Both the position numbers and the translations under genes were made by a program. A stretch of DNA of 64,000 bases. It comes from Labyrinthula sp. Ha. Its lineage: Eukaryota > Sar > Bigyra > Labyrinthulida > Labyrinthulaceae. How positions within the stretch are numbered: the stretch's first letter is position 1; every line of letters begins with the position of its first letter. The notes under the pieces are model-generated. The model had not been told where the DNA came from, made no database searches, and saw only the letters and a program-made list of their open reading frames with translations. Positions 61,021 to 64,000 of the stretch are shown here, piece after piece. The stretch lies in assembly GCA_015227615.1 (NCBI GenBank), contig JAALGZ010000003.1, positions 1-64,000 of the forward strand, read 5' to 3'.

Positions 61021-61088
61021 TGTTTTTGTATTTGTGTTGGTCATAGGTGAGTAACTCATGTCATTTTTTTGCAGAAATTGATATTTAA
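61021..61088. other. Convergent 3' gap with an intron-like element
   Basis: Only 68 bp separates the stops of the oxidoreductase (+) and the PhoD-like gene (-). Within it, 61047-61074 is a 28-nt GTGAGT...TTTTTTTGCAG sequence with the size of a local intron. If spliced it would lie in the 3' untranslated region of the plus-strand gene or serve an alternative C-terminus. Confidence 0.4.
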
Positions 61089-62439
61089 CTATTCAGTCTT
61101 GGGTTTATGCTTCTGCGAACTGCCTCTAATGCAGCCATAGCAACAACGGGAAGCTTTAGAGCAAAGCAGCAATACATTAAAGACACCAAATAGACAGCAC
61201 AAGTAAAAAACCACTAGTCTATACTTCTCAGCTTTCATTAAATCAGGTCTAACTGGAACGCATTCTGCACTTGAAACTCCTCTCATTGACTCCAATGCAA
61301 AATCTCTTGTTTCAGCGATTACACCATCAGCACCAATAAGGTTAATAGTGACCAAGTCCTTCTCCTCATCAAACACTATTTCTCCAAAGTTTCTATTTAA
61401 GAAAGGTGGCTCGTAAGCCCATGGTGAGGGAAAGAGGTAGTCCTGCACCTTAAACAGTGTTTGCATCCTTTTTGGGTATGTGGTCCAAGCGTGTGTCATG
61501 CCCGATGTCGTAAGTTCCGGCAAAACTAAATTTCCACAGGAAGCTACAGAAATTTCGCCAAAGTGAACATCTCCAGATGTAAGAATCACTGGAGTTTCTG
61601 TGCTCAGAAATAGAGAGAGAAGACGGTTCCTGGACTGTTCATAGTTATACCAATTCTCCCCAACAAAAGTTCTGAAAGGACTCGTTGGGAGGATTTGAAG
61701 ACCAGAGGCAACAATAACAAGCTTCTCTTCTTTAAGAGAATCAACCTCAGACTCTAAGTACTTCCATTGTACATCTCCAAGCAAATCACCACCCTTCTGT
61801 CCTGGTGGGTCTTTAAAGTACCTGTTGTCAAGAAAAATTACTTTAATTTTACCATCGAAGTAATGCTTTGAATAATAAACACCTTCTTGCTTTCTCCTTG
61901 GAGAATCTTCGGGAATGTCAAAAAAATCGAGAAGAGCAGTTTGAGACCAAGTTTTTCCAGGGTATAATCGTCCTTCATCGTTTAACCCGAAATCATGGTC
62001 ATCCCACATTCCATCAACATTTTCTTTACCAATCGCCCCCAAAAATCTTTGGTAAGATGGAAGGGTTTTTGTTTCCGTAAATCTATCAGAGTGATAGGTG
62101 AAATTAGAAGGATAAAAAGGTGGAAACTTCTGCTTCAAATACTCAAAATCCTTATAGAAAACTCTCCAGAACTCTATGCCTTTTGGCAAGAAATCAGCAT
62201 ACCTAATTCTAAAAATATATACTTAATACGTACATAATGTCACCCAACCAAAGAAATGCGTCAGGTTGCCTTGCAAGTATCTTGTTCCAAATATCTGACA
62301 ATGGCAGTTCCTCGATGGATAAGCCTTCAGCCCCCTCAACCAGAGCCAGTTTTTCTTCTTTTGGAATCTTCCTTATATCATGACAGCTACCTAAAGCAAA
62401 CCGAAAGTTTTTACTTTCCTTTTCATCTTTCTCTTTCAT
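61089..62439 (-). CDS. PhoD-like metallophosphatase with C-terminal membrane anchor
   Basis: Two exons, 62439-62234 and 62202-61089, 439 residues. It is a metal-dependent phosphatase or phosphodiesterase of the PhoD (alkaline phosphatase D) fold. Metal-ligand motifs in order: ALGSCHD (about 15-21), WLGDIMYAD (about 63-71, across the intron), MWDDHDFG (about 120) and TSGDVHFGE (about 270). The C-terminal region has one hydrophobic helix (YRLVVFYLCCLFGVFNVLLLC), then a short Cys/basic tail (CCYGCIRG) and KHKPKTE. No signal peptide is visible, so the catalytic domain may face the cytosol as a tail-anchored protein; this is inference. Clustered Cys next to the helix could be palmitoylated. Natural substrate unknown. 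Transcribed towards the oxidoreductase. Confidence 0.93.
62203..62233 (-). other. Spliceosomal intron, 31 nt (PhoD-like gene)
   Basis: Starts GTACGT, ends AATTAG, phase 2. Removal gives GDIM-YADFLPKG, restoring the conserved GDxxYAD metal-site motif. A GTATTA donor four bases inside would put exon 2 out of frame. Confidence 0.93.
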
Positions 62440-64000
62440 TTCACCCTAACGGCTAACTGCTCTGACTGGGCCTTTCCTGTTTCGATTTGTTTTTTTTTGA
62501 CAAACGGTAAGATACACACGGCATACTATTGGATAAATTTACAATTGCCCAAAATTTAAATCCAAGATTATACAATTCACAAAACCAACAGAAAAAAATG
62601 TTAGAACAAGAATTAAAGGATGACACTCCTAGACGAAGGTTATAAAGAAGTGGGGAGTATGAAAGGTTCCTTCCTGCTAAAGGTGGCAAATCCTTTTATT
62701 CTTTTATTTTCTTAAGTCTCTTTTCAAGAACTATGTAGTATTGCGTTTTTCGTGTCGTAAAACTTAAACTACACGTTGGCGGGTGAAAAAATAGTATCTT
62801 AGAACGTCAAAAATGCTCTTAGAAATACAGAAGAAAAAACTTTTCTTTCTGTCTTCTTCATTTCTGAACGGTCATATTACACACCAACCAAGATTCGTCG
62901 CTCTAACGATGCACCACTAATTATCCCAGAGGAAACAGTACTAAATATGTCACATGAATAAAACACAGTAGTTTCAGTTGGTAACACAGTCCGAAAAGTA
63001 CTCCCCAAGCTAGCGAATATTTTAATTTTTGCATACGAGCGTGTGGAAACCACCTATACCAAAACAGCAACCTGTGTAAATTCATGCAATAGTTCTCATT
63101 CTGATACTGGAACATATAGCTACAAAAACTCGTCACAATATGAACTCCACACTGAAAGTCTGATGATGTAACAAACACTACAACCTCACAATAATGTGTA
63201 AGATGAAGGAACTGCCAAATGGGAATCCTATTCCAAACGTTATACTGCCCCACTAGTTACTGCAGTTATCAATCGTCACCTACTATCATCCAGCCTCGGC
63301 GCAATTGATTCTTTCTCCCGAACAACTCAATAAACTTTCCCCGCTTCTTAAAATTTGATTTAATCAATTGAAAAAAATTCATTGGCTTTCCAGCATTTCC
63401 AACCCTTATACCATACAATACTCCTTTACCTAAGGTTCTATTCAATAATCCCTATGGTAATGAACCTCTTACTCCTATAGAACATTTTTATGTGCATTTC
63501 ATCGTAATATTTCTAAGGGTGTTTATTATCCTGTCATTGCAATTTGTCTTTATCTAGAAAAGTCTTCCTAGTTGTTTAGTACCATTTAAATCAAGCATTC
63601 TTTCAACTATTTTTTCCTTCCATCTTACAACCCAACGAAATACCGGTGAATCTTGTAATACGTTTTTCAGAGGCAACATTACGGTATCGATATCTTTCAT
63701 AATAATATAAGTCACTGCTGGTCCTCTTATAGTGTTAAGAAAATACATTCCAAGATGGGTCAACTATCATAGCATCATAAGCGTCACAACAATCAAATAA
63801 AAATTCTGTCACATCCCCAGAAACTTATTTCACATCCCTTAGAATTTTCCATATACGACATACAAAATATAACCCTTTGCTCTTCACTTCCAATAAATTA
63901 TTTATTTCAGTATGCATAATTTCACAATCATATTTGTATCTTGAAATATGCTCCTTTCCTTTTGAATATTCTTCAAGATCGATCTTCTTATCTCCAGTAT
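62440..64000. other. No supported gene
   Basis: The first part is the presumed promoter of the PhoD-like gene. Minus-strand open stretches at 62921-63253 and 63554-63763 have no recognisable domains. Near 62960-63010 the complement shares a short run with 37080-37120, hinting at a dispersed repeat. Confidence 0.4.

Overview
This is nuclear DNA from a flagellated, AT-rich microbial eukaryote that uses the standard genetic code. The evidence is a complete axonemal dynein heavy chain gene, spliceosomal introns, Ty3/gypsy and Ty1/copia retroelements, and MULE and hAT-like DNA transposons. The most distinctive feature is the introns. All six that protein homology forces me to call, in four interruptions-bearing genes' worth of coding sequence (a tRNA methyltransferase, the dynein, a flavin oxidoreductase and a PhoD-like phosphatase), are only 28-31 nt long, begin GTA and end TAG. 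Introns this short and uniform are known from Blastocystis and relatives (opalinate stramenopiles). A bZIP-like regulator resembling oomycete proteins fits a stramenopile, and working flagella would exclude Blastocystis itself. The lineage is an inference, not a demonstration.

Layout. 1-5.5 kb: minus-strand Ty3/gypsy element with one very long reading frame that leaves the window on the left. 5.5-20.3 kb: a transposon graveyard with at least four to five copies or pieces of one MULE family, a Ty1/copia remnant, and a hAT-like MITE with a perfect 8-bp target duplication. The youngest-looking MULE (17.17-20.08 kb) has 27-bp terminal inverted repeats and sits between two 170-bp direct repeats. 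20.4-36.3 kb: a gene island with a plant/plastid-type tRNA (guanine-N7)-methyltransferase (+) converging on a 14.4-kb, four-exon dynein heavy chain gene (-), recognisable as the DNAH10 / inner-arm I1-beta type. 36.3-44.9 kb: decayed retroelement DNA and gene-poor sequence. 44.9-46.0 kb: bZIP-like gene (-). 46-59.4 kb: very AT-rich, gene-poor DNA with Ty1/copia remnants. 59.5-62.4 kb: second gene island, a class I pyridine nucleotide-disulphide oxidoreductase (+) converging, with only 68 bp between stops, on a PhoD-like metallophosphatase with a C-terminal membrane anchor (-). 62.4-64 kb: no gene I can support.

The host genes do not form a pathway; they are ordinary housekeeping and motility genes in compact islands between repeat-rich tracts. 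I see no prokaryotic-type operon, CRISPR array, defence system, tRNA or rRNA gene. The points most worth following are the minimal-intron class, the long direct repeats around the MULE, loss of the expected C-terminal His/Glu dyad in the oxidoreductase, and an altered AAA2 Walker A motif in the dynein.
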